Assembly: GCA_935421135.1 (NCBI GenBank)
Contig: OW285191.1
Coordinates: 18,802,700 to 18,866,699, forward strand
DNA from: Bugulina stolonifera
Lineage: Eukaryota > Bryozoa > Gymnolaemata > Cheilostomatida > Bugulidae
DNA: 64,000 bases
Direction of reading: 5' to 3'
Shown here piece by piece: positions 39,459 through 54,400 of this stretch. Below the pieces are notes generated by a model. It was given only the letters and a program-made list of their open reading frames with translations. It was not told the DNA's origin and did no database searches. The position numbers and the translations under genes were made by a program. Position 1 is the first letter of the stretch, and every line of letters starts with the position of its first letter.

Positions 39459-42400
39459 TCATTCACTTTCCTCATCTGAAGCTGGTATTACAGAAGGGCT
39501 AGGTGCTCTCTCCTACAATATAAATACTAATACTGCACACCTATACACACTATACATACATATACATATTTATACACGAACAGTATGTTATACTGTACAT
39601 AAAATTCACTACTGTATTATACCAACATCTTGTAAATATACTTACTAATATGTACTTACTAATATGTACTTACTAATATGTACTTACTAACAGTAAATGC
39701 ATCTACACACGTACTAAATGTACAAACACGTAGTAAATCTACTTACAGGTGTATCCACATGGGTAGTCACAGATTCTATTTCTGACTTTTCTCTGGAATA
39801 TTCAGCAGACGAACAAGATGGAGTGAGTTCCTAGATAGAATAAGAAAAAACCATGATGTGACTCTAACTACAGGTGACTCTAACTACAGGTGACTCTAAC
39901 TACACGTGACTCTAACTACACGTGACTCTAACTACACGTGACTCTAACTACACGTGACTCTAACTACACGTGACTCTAACTACACGTGACTCTAACTACT
40001 GATGAATATAGTGTGAAGTGTATTAAACCAAGTGTACTATCTAAAATTCATTCACAAAGACTTCAGCATGTAAGACCCCACATAGCCCATTCTGGTACAA
40101 GTAAACATATAACTAATAGACCTACATAAGTGTCTGAATACATGTAAGTACATGTATATAATATATATTATTTACAATGTTATATGGATCTTGGGTCGTA
40201 GTAGCTGAATCACTATCACATTTAGTGCCAATGGTATCTGTAGAAATATGGCAGGAAAGGTTCTCTGCAGCAAATGTGTCACTGTCACAACGTCTGGTAG
40301 GGATAGAGTTATCCCCATCAGAAGAGCAACTTCTGTCAGATTCTCTTTCAGCACTGCTGGAAAGCAGCCTGTCGTATGCCTCTTGGTCTTCTGGTCTCAG
40401 AGCCCCTCTCAATTCTATAGAGTAAACATATATATACTGATGATAGAGATTATTTATATCTACATATGCATCAACATCTATACCATTTACATAATGCATA
40501 TACTCAGTAATATACACGTAGATGCACATGTACATGTATATTAATGTCAAATAACATGTATTGTACTTGTTGCTCTTCAGTTCAATAACAATAACAGTAC
40601 AATATTGGGAGCTGTTAATACTACTCAAGTAGAGGGGAGTGACATGGCATCATCAGTGGAATAATCTGGTGTAAATAATTAATGAATTCTAATAATAGTA
40701 AAATTGTTGACATGCTGAGTTGGGCTACAGTATGTCTATTTAGTAACCACACGGAGCAATAAATAATTAATATAATGTTAAGATGGCTGACAATGCCGCA
40801 GTGTACTAGTCAATACACGGTTGCTGCACATAATCACCCTGCTGTCAATCAACCCACACAAAGTCGTGATCAATTCTAGTCTAATCTCTATACAAGTACC
40901 AAGGATGGCAACTCCAGTATAGGTGAGATCAATCTGAACACTCGGTTGAATTCACAGCCTAAAGTCCTGAGGCTAAGTTAGAGTTATAATTCCCAGTTTT
41001 TCAACCAATAAATTATCAGATATAATGGTAATTCGAATCGATAATTGAGCTCTCCATGGACGAAGTACTTACTACTGAATATGATAGTAGCAGCCTCAGC
41101 TCCAGCATGGTGTATAGAAGACACTAAATCCTCTACCGTCCCTTTGTTCTTGTATGACAGTAAGGCATTCTTAACTGACTTGATTTGTGAAGGGCTCAGT
41201 TTCCTTTTACACTTCAACATAACAAGAGAGGTTATATTACAGGAAGTGAAGTCATCAGACACTTTATACAGACAATCAGTTCAGTATGCTATTTGTAGAA
41301 AAACCATAATATGTGCTGGAAACGTCCGGCCAAGTGATATCAATTTACCGATATTGTGTCAGATTCATTTGGACACAGTAACTGAGTGGGTTACGTAAAG
41401 GGGAGTTGAAGTGCTTATATTTCAAGGTGAAGTGATTAGTAGTAAGACACATGTATAACAACTGCCTAACACTAGAGTGGAACTAATCAGTACATACATC
41501 AGCAAATAGCGAGATAGTAGCAGAGTATCTTGACTTAGAGTGGCTGTTACTGGCTGTGGGAGTGTTACTGGCCTCCTCAACTGAATTAGTTTGAGAGTTT
41601 GGGAACTCAGTCTGGAGACTTGAAACAAGTTCATCAAATACAGACACTTGTTTGGAGCTGATGAGCTCTCTGAAACCTGAAGAAAGCATACAGTATACAT
41701 ACCACAGTATACAATATACATGTACATACCACAGCATACAGTATACATACCACAACATACAGTATACATACCACGGCATACAGTATACATACCACAACAT
41801 ATGGTATACATACCACAGCATACAGTATACATGCCACAACATACAGTATACATACCACAACATACAGTATACATACCACAGCATACAGTATATATACTAC
41901 AACTTAGTATGTATAACATGGTGCATAGTATAACTTACACTGTACACTGTATAACATGGTGCATAGTATAACTTACACTGTATAACATGATGTATAGTAC
42001 AACTTACACTGTATAACATGATGTATAGTACAACTTACACTGTATAACATGATGTATAGTACAACTTACACTGTATAACATGATGTATAGTATAACTTAC
42101 ACTGTATAACATTGTGTATAGTATAACTTACACTGTATAACATTGTGTATAGTATAACTTACACTGTATAACATGGTGTGTTGTCTCCTTCTCCAACAGA
42201 ATATTGATACAGACCTTCATGTCTGCCATATCTTTACTTCTATGATATTTCAGCATTGATCTCTTCACTGATACTAGCCTCTCTTTGCTCAGTAACTGTC
42301 GACACTAGAGAACAAAGTGACATCATGAATATACACTATACTTCATAATTGTAGTCATGTGTAACTATACTTACTTCATATAGAGTCATGTATAACTATA

Positions 42401-45400
42401 CTTACTTCATAATTGTAGTCATGTGTAACTATACTTACTTCATATAGAGTCATGTATAACTATACTTACTTCATACAGAGTCCTGTGTACATATACTTAC
42501 TTCATATAGAGTCATGTGTAACCATACTTACTTCATAATTGTAGTCATGTGTAACTATACTTACTTCATAATTGTAGTCATGTGTAACTATACTTACTTC
42601 ATATAGAGTCATGTATAACTATACTTACTTTATATAGAGTCATGTATAACTATACTTACTTCATATAGAGTCATGTATAACTATACTTACTTTATATAGA
42701 GTCATGTATAACTATACTTACTTCATATAGAGTCATGTATAACTGTACTTACTTCATATAGAGTCATGTATAACTATACTTACTTTATATAGAGTCATGT
42801 ATAACTATACTTACTTCATATAGAGTCATGTATAACTGTACTTACTTCATATAGAGTCATGTATAACTATACTTACTTCATACAGAGTCCTGTGTACATA
42901 TACTTACTTCATATAGAGTCATGTATAACTATACTTACTTCATATAGAGTCATGTGTAACTGTACTTACTTCATATAGAGTCATGTGTAACTATACTTAC
43001 TTCATATAGAGTCATGTGTAACTATACTTACTTCATATAGAGTCATGTATAACTATACTTACTTCATATATAGTCATGTGTAACTGTACTTACTTTATAT
43101 AGAGTCATGTATAACTATACTTACTTCATATAGAGTCATGTATAACTATACTTACTTCATATAGAGTCATGTATAACTATACTTACTTCATTTAGAGTCA
43201 TGTGTAACTATACTTACTTTATATAGTGTCATGTATAACTATACTTACTTCATATAGAGTCATGTATAACTATACTCACTTCATTTAGAGTCATGTGTAA
43301 CTGTACTTACTTCATAGAGAGTCATGTGTAACTATACTTACTTTATAATTATAGTCATGTATAACTATACTTACTTCATAATTATAGTCATGTGTAACTA
43401 TACTTACTTCATAATTATAGTCATGTATAACTATACTTACTTCATATAGAGTCATGTATAACTGTACTTACTTCATATAGAGTCATGTGTAACTATACTT
43501 ACTTTATATAGAGTCATGTGTAACTATACTTACTTCATATAGAGTCATGTATAACTATACTTACTTCATATAGAGTCATGTGTAACTGTACTTACTTCAT
43601 ATAGAGTCATGTATAACTATACTTACTTCATACAGAGTCATGTATAACTATACTTACTTCATATAGAGTCATGTATAACTATACTTACTTCATATAGAGT
43701 CATGTATAACTATACTTACTTCATATATAGTCATGTGTAACTGTACTTACTTTATATAGAGTCATGTATAACTATACTTACTTCATATAGAGTCATGTAT
43801 AACTATACTTACTTCATATAGAGTCATGTATAACTATACTTACTTCATATAGAGTCATGTGTAACTGTACTTACTTCATATAGAGTCATGTATAACTATA
43901 CTTACTTCATACAGAGTCCTGTGTACATATACTTACTTCATATAGAGTCATGTATAACTATACTTACTTCATATAGAGTCATGTGTAACTGTACTTACTT
44001 CATATAGAGTCATGTGTAACTATACTTACTTCATATAGAGTCATGTGTAACTATACTTACTTCATATAGAGTCATGTATAACTATACTTACTTCATATAT
44101 AGTCATGTGTAACTGTACTTACTTTATATAGAGTCATGTATAACTATACTTACTTCATATAGAGTCATGTATAACTATACTTACTTCATATAGAGTCATG
44201 TATAACTATACTTACTTCATTTAGAGTCATGTGTAACTATACTTACTTTATATAGTGTCATGTATAACTATACTTACTTCATATAGAGTCATGTATAACT
44301 GTACTTACTTCATATAGAGTCATGTATAACCATACTTACTTCATATAGAGTCATGTGTAACTATACTTACTTCATATAGAGTCATGTATAACTATACTTA
44401 CTTCATAATTATAGTCATGTGTAACCATACTTACTTCATATAGAGTCATGTATAACTGTACTTACTTCATATAGAGTCATGTATAACTATACTTACTTCA
44501 TTTAGAGTCATGTGTAACTATACTTACTTCATATAGTGTCATGTATAACTATACTTACTTCATATAGAGTCATGTATAACTGTACTTACTTCATATAGAG
44601 TCATGTATAACCATACTTACTTCATATAGAGTCATGTGTAACTATACTTACTTCATATAGAGTCATGTGTAACTATACTTACTTCATACAGAGTCCTGTG
44701 TACATATACTTACTTCATATAGAGTCATGTATAACTATACTTACTTCATATAGAGTCATGTATAACTGTACTTACTTCATATAGAGTCATGTATAACTAT
44801 ACTTACTTCAATTATAGTCATGTGTAACCATACTTACTTCATATAGAGTCATGTATAACTGTACTTACTTCATATAGAGTCATGTATAACTATACTTACT
44901 TCATTTAGAGTCATGTGTAACTGTACTTACTTCATATAGAGTCATGTGTAACTATACTTACTTCATAATTGTAGTCATGTGTAACTATACTTACTTCATA
45001 TAGAGTCATGTATAACTATACTTACTTTATATAGAGTCATGTATAACTATACTTACTTCATATAGAGTCATGTATAACTGTACTTACTTCATATAGAGTC
45101 ATGTATAACTATACTTACTTCATATAGAGTCATGTGTAACTGCACTTACTTCATTTAGAGTCATGTATAACTATACTTACTTCAATTATAGTCATGTATA
45201 ACTATACTTACTTCATATAGAGTCATGTATAACTGTACTTACTTCATATAGAGTCATGTATAACTATACTTACTTCAATTATAGTCATGTATAACTATAC
45301 TTACTCTATATAGAGTCATGTGTAACTATACTTACTTCATATAGAGTCATGTATAACTATACTTACTTCATATAGAGCTCTAGCTGCACCATCGACTTTC

Positions 45401-48400
45401 TCCTCATGTTTAGTCTGATGAGAGGGAATATCCACAGGTCTGGAAGCAGTGGGAGCAGATGGAAGAGCGTCAGTAGTATCAGTGTTAGACAGTTCAGTAC
45501 ATACCTGTATAGTATATACCTGCATGACACAGTGTTATCAGACAGTTCAGTACATACCTGTATAGTACATAGTGATGGTACCTACTCTAGCTAATGCATA
45601 GTATGGATTAATGAAGAGCTACCAGGAGCGCCCTGGATCAGTTATAATCTTATAGACAAGCCACACATTACATGTGTACCCTTGTTCATATTCTAGATAT
45701 GTATACAGTATGGATACTTCATCCTTCCCAGCATCCCTCTGAGAGCAGTAGAATGGTAGAAGTCATAGAGTGTTTCTTCAACTGAGTTAAAGAGAAAAGG
45801 GGACAGAACATGTACGCATCAATACACATGTCTGTGAACACATCTGTGAATGCGTCTGTGAATGATGTGTACAGAACATGTACACATCAGTACACATGTC
45901 TGTGAATGCGTCTGTGAATGCGCCTGTGAATGCGTCTGTGAATGCGTCTGCGAATGCGTCTGCGAATGATGATGTGTACAGAACATGTACACAGTCATGT
46001 CTGTGAATGCATCCGTGAAATTATCACGATCCATACGGCAGACAAAATGGGTCTCACCATTTCCATCTTGATTTTCTTTCGAGCTGGAAGCTGGGCGAGA
46101 CGGTCATCTGATGTGTCTGGCTTATCGATGACATCATCGCTATATATAGTTTTAGCACTCAAACCACCACCGGACTGGTTTCCTGCAGTGGGTAACAAAT
46201 AATTCTAATATATTACATATAAATGGCTTACATAAAACTAATTAGACAAATGGTGGATAGATGAGAGTTAACATCTTCGCATAGACATTGTATTATACAC
46301 AATAAGTTTGTGTGAAGCTCACAAATCTACACAAATGTCAAATTAAGGTGTTTATTAAAACAATTAAAACAACTACTTCATGTTGAGTACAGTTGTACAT
46401 GTAGCTGTGCTGTCGGTTGTTGAATATACCGGACAAGAACCTATTTCGGATTTGCCATTGTTTGAGAAAATTTACAAAATGGATTGACATTTATTTTCTA
46501 GACTTCATTTGTGTATTATGCTTGTATTGACTAGATTGTTCATTCACACACTGAATGCAACCAAATAAAATTACAATTTAGTACTTTTATCGTAAAATTC
46601 CGGCTATGACAATTGTACCTAAACGCTAATTTGAGTATGAAAAAGTTGACACACAACAGCAACTCTACCAAATAGTGCAGTCATACCGTAAACTCACCAG
46701 CGAGAGAAAGGGGGATGCGAGGTCTGCCAGAAGGAGCTTCGGCTGGAACTGTCTGAGATTCCACCTCAGCCCTCCTGGCTGCCACCATTCCAGGTACAGT
46801 AGAGAAGAACTTGTTGAGTGTCCTGATGACACTTGAGAATGTCTCATGGATAGTGAGATGAGACTTGACCCAGCTGGGTAACTCCTCCTTGCTATTAGTA
46901 TTGGAGAACCTATTGGATAACAGTGGATGAACAACAGTCTTCTCAAATATGCAGACATACTATATCTATCAACACTATAGACATGTGAAATACCTGCAAG
47001 GTACATAGCATATCAATATCATAGTATCACAAGGCACAGGTATAGACAGAGTGAACTAACCGAGTATCTAGAAGTAAAATAGCACCATAGTCAAATCTAT
47101 GTCTAATAACTCTACCAATGGCTTGGTTAACAGCCCTAGACGCTTGCTGGCTGTACCACTGACCTCCTGTTAGAGTCTGCAAACACAATGTACAGATTGT
47201 CTGTCTAAGTTAGCTAAATGCATGATTACACATGTATAGAAATATAAGTAAACATAACAACACAATCTGACCCAGGGGTTTATACAGCATATACAGTAGG
47301 TGACAATTACACAATCTGACCCAGGGGTTTATACAGCATATACAGCAGGTGACAATTACACAATCTGACCCAGGGGTTTACAGAGATGGGCACTCGAGTC
47401 ATTTTACTCGACTCAAGTTAACTCGAGCAACAGCTTTTCATTACTTTTAATTGACTTGTGCTTTTGTATTGTGTGAAAGCTGGGAATTGACTTTTACTTC
47501 TACTCTCCTACAAAGCATGATGCTTGACTCTTACTTTACTCTAATCTTTCAGCTATCAATGATAATTCTATTGGTTTGGTGTAATTATGTAATAAGTCTT
47601 GTCCACCATAGAGAAGCTGAGAGGCTTATAGATAAACAGACCTACCATTATAACAATAGTGCAAATTTGAAGTAGCCTTTGTTCCTCAGAACTACTATAA
47701 CTGACAGAAAATCAGATCTAACACTAAGTATTACCTATTGTGTGTTGTCACACTTGTATACATCAAAAATTTGTGTTATACAAAATTCCCATTGGTATTC
47801 TCTTTGACATACTGCTGTACTTTTGACTCTACTCTGACTCTAGCATTTTGGCACTAGTTGCTTGACTCTTACTTTACTTTTCAAAATGGCTGCTTATTTA
47901 CTCTTACTCTACTTTTGACTTGCTTCATCCGATTAGTTTACTCTAAATTACTTTTTATCAATTGGGAATGTATACTCTTACTTGACTCTTGACTTGAATA
48001 TTTGTCTGCTTGGCACATGTCTGGGGGTTTATACGGCATATACAGTAGGTAACAACCTTGGACATTCTCACATGTACAAGTGTGATACTAGAGTACAGGG
48101 GGCTGCACAGGTAGACTACCTAATAAAAACATGGCTCTCTATGAGTCAATACTTATTATACATACATGTTTAGCACCACTGTTTCTACGTTGCTGGTCCA
48201 AATACGACTTTTTCATCACAACCTTAGCGTCTTTAGCTGGAGCATAAGGTATACCCGTTATAACCACAGCTCGGCCATTCTTATCTACAAAGTCTAGCCC
48301 CTCACTGACCTGTGCAATAAATACAATCTATAACATTGTGCTGTGTTTGTCTGTAGGGGACTATCCTAAACAGTACAACTACAAGGAACTCAGACACCGT

Positions 48401-51400
48401 GTCATAACAGAATGTCAGTGAGCAGTTGAACTAGACTAATGCTTATAATAATGGCTATGTAGGTGCAATAGCAGACTACACTATCCTGAGTATAAATATA
48501 ATTATATTTGTGACTTTGTACAGTGTTCAATATAATATTATGTCTATCAGATTCATGCTGGCTTCACATGAATCAACTGCTGCACTTTACAGTGTGTATA
48601 ATGTAGTTGACATAGGAGAAGGTCTACACTACACGTGCCTGCTGATGATGTACTGGGTTGTAAGTATAACTACTCTACAAATGGTATAACTAATGATCGT
48701 ACCTTTCCTCTGCACACCCCACAGAATATAGCACCATTAGCTGTGTGGTCATTTACTGTAGTATAGTACTGCTCCATGGCTTGCTGGAACTCCTCCTTAT
48801 TCGAAGGTTCAACATATACTTGCTTATATCTCTGTATACACTGCATGATATGCCCATTCTACAGTATACAGTGTAACTATATATACTACATGTATATATT
48901 ATACACTGTATACACCATAATATACATACATACATGGAATTATTTAGTTTTACTTATAACGTGACTATATGTACCAGAGACCTAAATAATACTGACCAAT
49001 GTACCAGCGACCTATATAACAGTGACCTACATGGTATATGCCATTGACCTACATGGTATATACCATTGACCTACATGGTATATACCATTGACCTACATGG
49101 TATATGCCATTGACCTACATGGTATATACCATTGACTTACATGGTATATACCATTGACCTACATGGTATATGCCATTGACCTACATGGTATATGCCATTG
49201 ACCTACATGGTATATGCCATTGACTTACATGGTATATGCCATTGACCTACATGGTATATGTCATTGACCTACATGGTATATGCCATTGACCTACATGGTA
49301 TATGCCATTGACCTACATGGTATATGCCATTGACCTACTTGGTATATGCCATTGACCTACATGGTATATGCCATTGACCTATATATCAGTGGCCTATCAT
49401 GTGCTAGTGATCTATGTACCAGTGTCCTATATATCACTGACCTATAATTATACAAGTGACCTATATACCATTGACCTATATACCATTGACCTATATACCA
49501 TTGACCTATATACCATTGGCCTATATACCATTGACCTATATACCATTGACCTATATACCAGTGACATACTACTACAGGTTACACGTATAGACATACAATA
49601 CATATACATGTTACCCTCTCTGTTACTTACATTCCACGTCTCCATGATCATCTTCATAATGTAGTAGGAAGGGAAGAATACAAGCATACCATTGGGTACA
49701 GCCTTAGCTATCTGCATAATAGCATAACCTAGAGAGGTGTGGTACTTGGGGTCACTCCTGTATAATAGAACACAGGCTACATGTGACTCTATTCACAGAT
49801 TACAAGCTACTATACATCATATCCTGTGTACTACATGTAACTGGTTTCCATATACTACTAGCTAGTATGGAAAGAAAAGGCCTCCATTCAGTCACGAAAT
49901 ACCCAGCATAATAGTGAATATAAATACCTGTTCTGATAGTTAGAATTGAGCACCACACTCTCAGGCCCTTGCTTAACAACACTGACCGATACCTGACTGG
50001 GACAAATGACATGTGGATTCTCTAATCTGATGGGAAACGGACTGGAACAGACAACAACTTAACATTAGCAACATGAAAACACGTTCTATAAAAGTAATAT
50101 GGTAACCTGTTATATATATACATTCCATAAATACAAAATACATGTATTATAATATCTATCATATAGGCAACCATGTTAATAGTGGTGCCCTCTCTGTCTA
50201 ACTACAAGTGATATATGAAATAACTACACATAGGTACTACCCATATGTACTTGTGTGTACCAGACTTACATTTTAAGCTCAGAGCTGAAAGAATCCAGGG
50301 GTTTCAGGGTACCACTAGTGAGGAGGACGCAGCGTACACCCTGCTTCTGTAAGTCTATCATTGAGAACCCAGGTGAAAAACACCAGAAGCAGACAACTCT
50401 TACTGCAATAACACAAATGTGAATTATAGACTAGGCCAATTGTTCTTTATCGGCCTTTGGCTATGCAAAGACTAACATGCTGGTCGCTTCAGTCCCCAGC
50501 GTCACAGAGCACTGTTGTGATTGGTTAATATTAGATACAATTACTCCAACTATATTATAATTGATTAGAAATCAGCTTCAGTTATTGGCTGGATATTACT
50601 CAATGCCACTGGTGAACTAGCACTGCGCATAGCCTATAGAGCTGTACCAACAAACAATGTACCTGAGCATTTATTGCAGTAATTCTTCTCTGTTTACATG
50701 GCAATGCAAGTAGAGTGACAACACTAAAGTGATGTGCTCTCTGACGTTGTCTATATGTACTGTATTTAGATTTAGGACCATACAACCAACCTTTATGCTT
50801 TGGGGTGGTGGACCCTGATGCTTCCCAAAATGTTCTCTTGTTAGTTTGAAATTTAGCAGGTTCTTTGTCATATATATAAACCTGAAATACACACACTGTA
50901 TACTCCATTGTATATTATATATACACTGTATATAATGCATACCTGAAATATAGGACTACATACTATTTCATATACATTATACCTGAAATATACACTGAAT
51001 GCTACATCATAGTATATAATGCGTATATAATATGTAGGCTCGATGCGTTTTGGATATAAGACAATATTTTTAACGTATAATGTACATGTATAACATAAAA
51101 CGCACATGTATAATGTATAAAGTACATGCACATGTATAAAGTGCATGCACATGTATAAAGTTCAGCTATAAATAGTTTGCTTGTGTCATTCTACTGAATT
51201 ATTTAATATCATAATAGCTTCACTTAAGCTGAATTATTCATTATGTTTGTTTAGCGGTTTATCGAAGGTACATGTATAATGCATTAACATGACATAAAGC
51301 AATAACTCATACTGTAGACATCAAGTAATAACTCATACTGTAGACATCGAGGAATAACTTACCTTGTAGAACTGGGAGACATGTTCCCTACGATAGTCTA

Positions 51401-54400
51401 TAGATTTGTCCCTGTTGTACGGGTCACTGTCAAACACCACTTTGATAAAGTTAGCAAATCTACCAAGTCCATAGGCCTTTGCGTGTATCCCAGAATACCC
51501 TGCATATACCTCAACAGCCGTTAGTATACATCGGCTACTCTAATGCACTACACTAAATTAATAAAATACTTGTAGTACATGTCCCAGAATACCCTGTATA
51601 TAAGCCAATAGTATATGTATATATATATATATATCCACAACACCTTACTAAGCAATACATACACCTACCTCCACCTGTTAGATAACCAATGACAGCATCA
51701 ACCACCTTGTATATAGCCAGGAAGGTGTCAAATTTGAGCTCTGCTTTCTCCAGCAATGAATATATATATTGGCCTTCACACTTGAGCTCATTGTCTTTGC
51801 CTAAGTCCACAGCTGCCACATGCATCTCTATGTCTAGCAGCACAGCTACGTACACAGACATCATACTAATAAATTAACTACATTAAATAGGCAAGTTACA
51901 GCAAGTATCTGTTCTCTAGGAAACATACGGTGATCAACTGATCAATGGTAAGACAGCTCCAGCAATTACTAGAGTTCCAGTCGCATAGTCATCCAGGGCA
52001 TCAGACTCATCAATAACAATTGGAGTCATAGACCTACCCACCAAACAGTCCACGGTATTATCATTATTTACTGGCTGGGCCGGCCACATTTGATGATAAG
52101 CTGATTGAATACCTTTAACTCTGAGCACGTTCTCTTGAGTAAGAAGCTGGAAATCAATTCCTTCATCTCCTGCGGATGATTGGAAGTTATCCCCCTCCAG
52201 TAACTCCTTACCATGTTCGTCTAGAAGTGTAACAACAACATCTATTTCCTCCAGTGCAGACGTCACCTCAGCTGCAGTGATCTCTACAGAGGCAGACTCC
52301 TCAGCCACCTGATTCTGTGAATGAAACCAATGATCTCGTAGCACAAGGTGAAATACTAAGAGACAAGTACAGAAACCAATAATCCATCTCCACCGACAAA
52401 TAAATCGAGAAAGTGAAAGCAAGAACATAAGAAATGCAAGGAGTGGAACCAGAGCGATAAATACGTTAGCCCAAATCGATGAGTGAATTCTTATACAGAG
52501 TGATGCAACACACTTACCAAGTTGTGGGCTTCATCAAATATGACTATAGAACCTTCTAGTTCAATTCCATGTCTTTTACGGATCTACAGTGAGACAAAAT
52601 TAGTAGAATTAGTAGAATACAGTATTACATAATCATAACATATATTATGTACATTGCAATTTTTATAATAACATAGATTGATTACATAAGAAACAGAATA
52701 ACAAACTTTAAAAACAGCGAATAGTATGTGAGGTGTAGTCACTCATATTAGTACCTAATAAGGAGTAATCTCCACCTACCACTGATTATAGTAATTATAA
52801 GGAGTTATCTCCACCTACCACCGAGTATAGTAATTATAAGGAGTAATCTCCACCTACCACTGGGTCCAATAAGTAATTGTAAGGCATGAATATAATTTGA
52901 GCGTGTTCTTTGGCAGCATCTCTGGTGAGGAAGTAGGGGCAGCACCTACAAGCAGTAGTAATAGCTTAGACTATGGGAAGCTAACTCTAGCAATATGTAG
53001 TTAAGCACAGGTGTACCCAGAGTCTGCATTGTATTGCAGGTAAATAGTTACTCCTACATGAATATTCAAATGTAGCCCGATGGAGCTGTACTGTACACAT
53101 TCTAATGTTATTATAGATAGTGTCTTTGTGACAGAAATTATAGGCACAGGTCAACTTGCTAAGATATTTTCCAGCTCACTTCTGTCACAGGGTTGCAAAC
53201 ACACTGGCCTGGGCCAAAAGTAAAATCCTCATTTTCATTCGAGTAACCTATGTGTGCCAATGAGCTAGGGATGGTTTTCAACAATCAAGCAAAATACCAG
53301 GCCAATAGTCCTTTCGACCTACGCCGGGCGGCCATCTTGGGATTTGCATCTGTGAACCAAGTCGTTCCAAGAGGCTGCGAAGACACAAATTGTTGCAATA
53401 TATTAGTAGAGTGTCACAGGATATTAGTGCCCCAGTAACGCATATCAGTCAGAACTTTGTGACTGCTATGGATAGATAGGAACACAGGCTAGTCTATACA
53501 CCAGCATGGATAGATAGGAACACAGGCTAGTCTATACACCAGTATGGATAGATAGGAACACAGGCTAGTCTATACACCAGTATGGATAGATAGGAACACA
53601 GGCTAGTCTATACACCAGTATGGATAGATAGGAACACAGGCTAGTCTATACACCAGTCACCAGTTCTTACTTGTGTCTATTCCCCAGCTTTGTTAGATCT
53701 TCTATATCTAGTATGTTGGACTCGGGATCGTCCGGGTTGTGAAACACTTTCAAATTTTTCTTCTCTAAAACAAAGCCGTAACAACATTGCAATCGAAAGG
53801 AGGGCTGCGTGTATAGTCAGAACATACATGATACAACAATATACTAGATATACATTGTATATATGACTCACTCTCCACATTATTGTAGTAATGACATGTT
53901 CTCGTCTGCTTCTTAATTCTACAGGAACTCTGCTTAGCTTGGTTACTCGTCTCCTTGGAGACCGTGGGATGTATACAGAGCTGATCCCTAGAAGCCATGA
54001 TGGCAGTGCGAAACCTAAATATGAAGGAGGCAATAATTATACACATCACACAAACATACAGGTAACGGCAGATGCAAACTATAAAATCCATTTAATACAG
54101 AGTGTAGATGTGCGTGACAACTTTGGTGTCTGGAGAAGACTGTACATGCACAAATCTAATTCATATCAGAAATGATAGAAATCACACCATGAGTATACAT
54201 GAGTATACATGAGTATACATGAGTATACATGAGTATACATGAGTATACATGAGTATACATGTACATGTAGAGTGTTTAGTAACAGCTGCACTATGAATAA
54301 GATAGGTTCACCTGGAGTATGCAGTACGCTTGAGTTCACCCATTACTTGAGACAGTTGAGTATGGGTCCTTGAGGCATAGATCACTCGAACTCTAGTTGG

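Noticed and set aside
41422..41971. Several long open frames with [13 protein letters not shown] or [14 protein letters not shown] repeats
   Set aside because: They arise from the 21-bp minisatellite; only 41498-41676 (minus) is a real RTEL1 exon.
42320..45372. CRISPR-like array (31-bp repeats)
   Set aside because: Units are directly adjacent with no unique spacers, the setting is a eukaryotic intron, and the unit matches the neighbouring exon end.
45406..45594. Plus-strand ORF over RTEL1 exon 20
   Set aside because: Antisense to a well-supported exon; no independent evidence.
51934..52428. 164-aa frame with a hydrophobic start ([12 protein letters not shown])
   Set aside because: Only 52113-52314 is exon, bounded by an acceptor at 52315 and a donor at 52112; the hydrophobic part is upstream intron.
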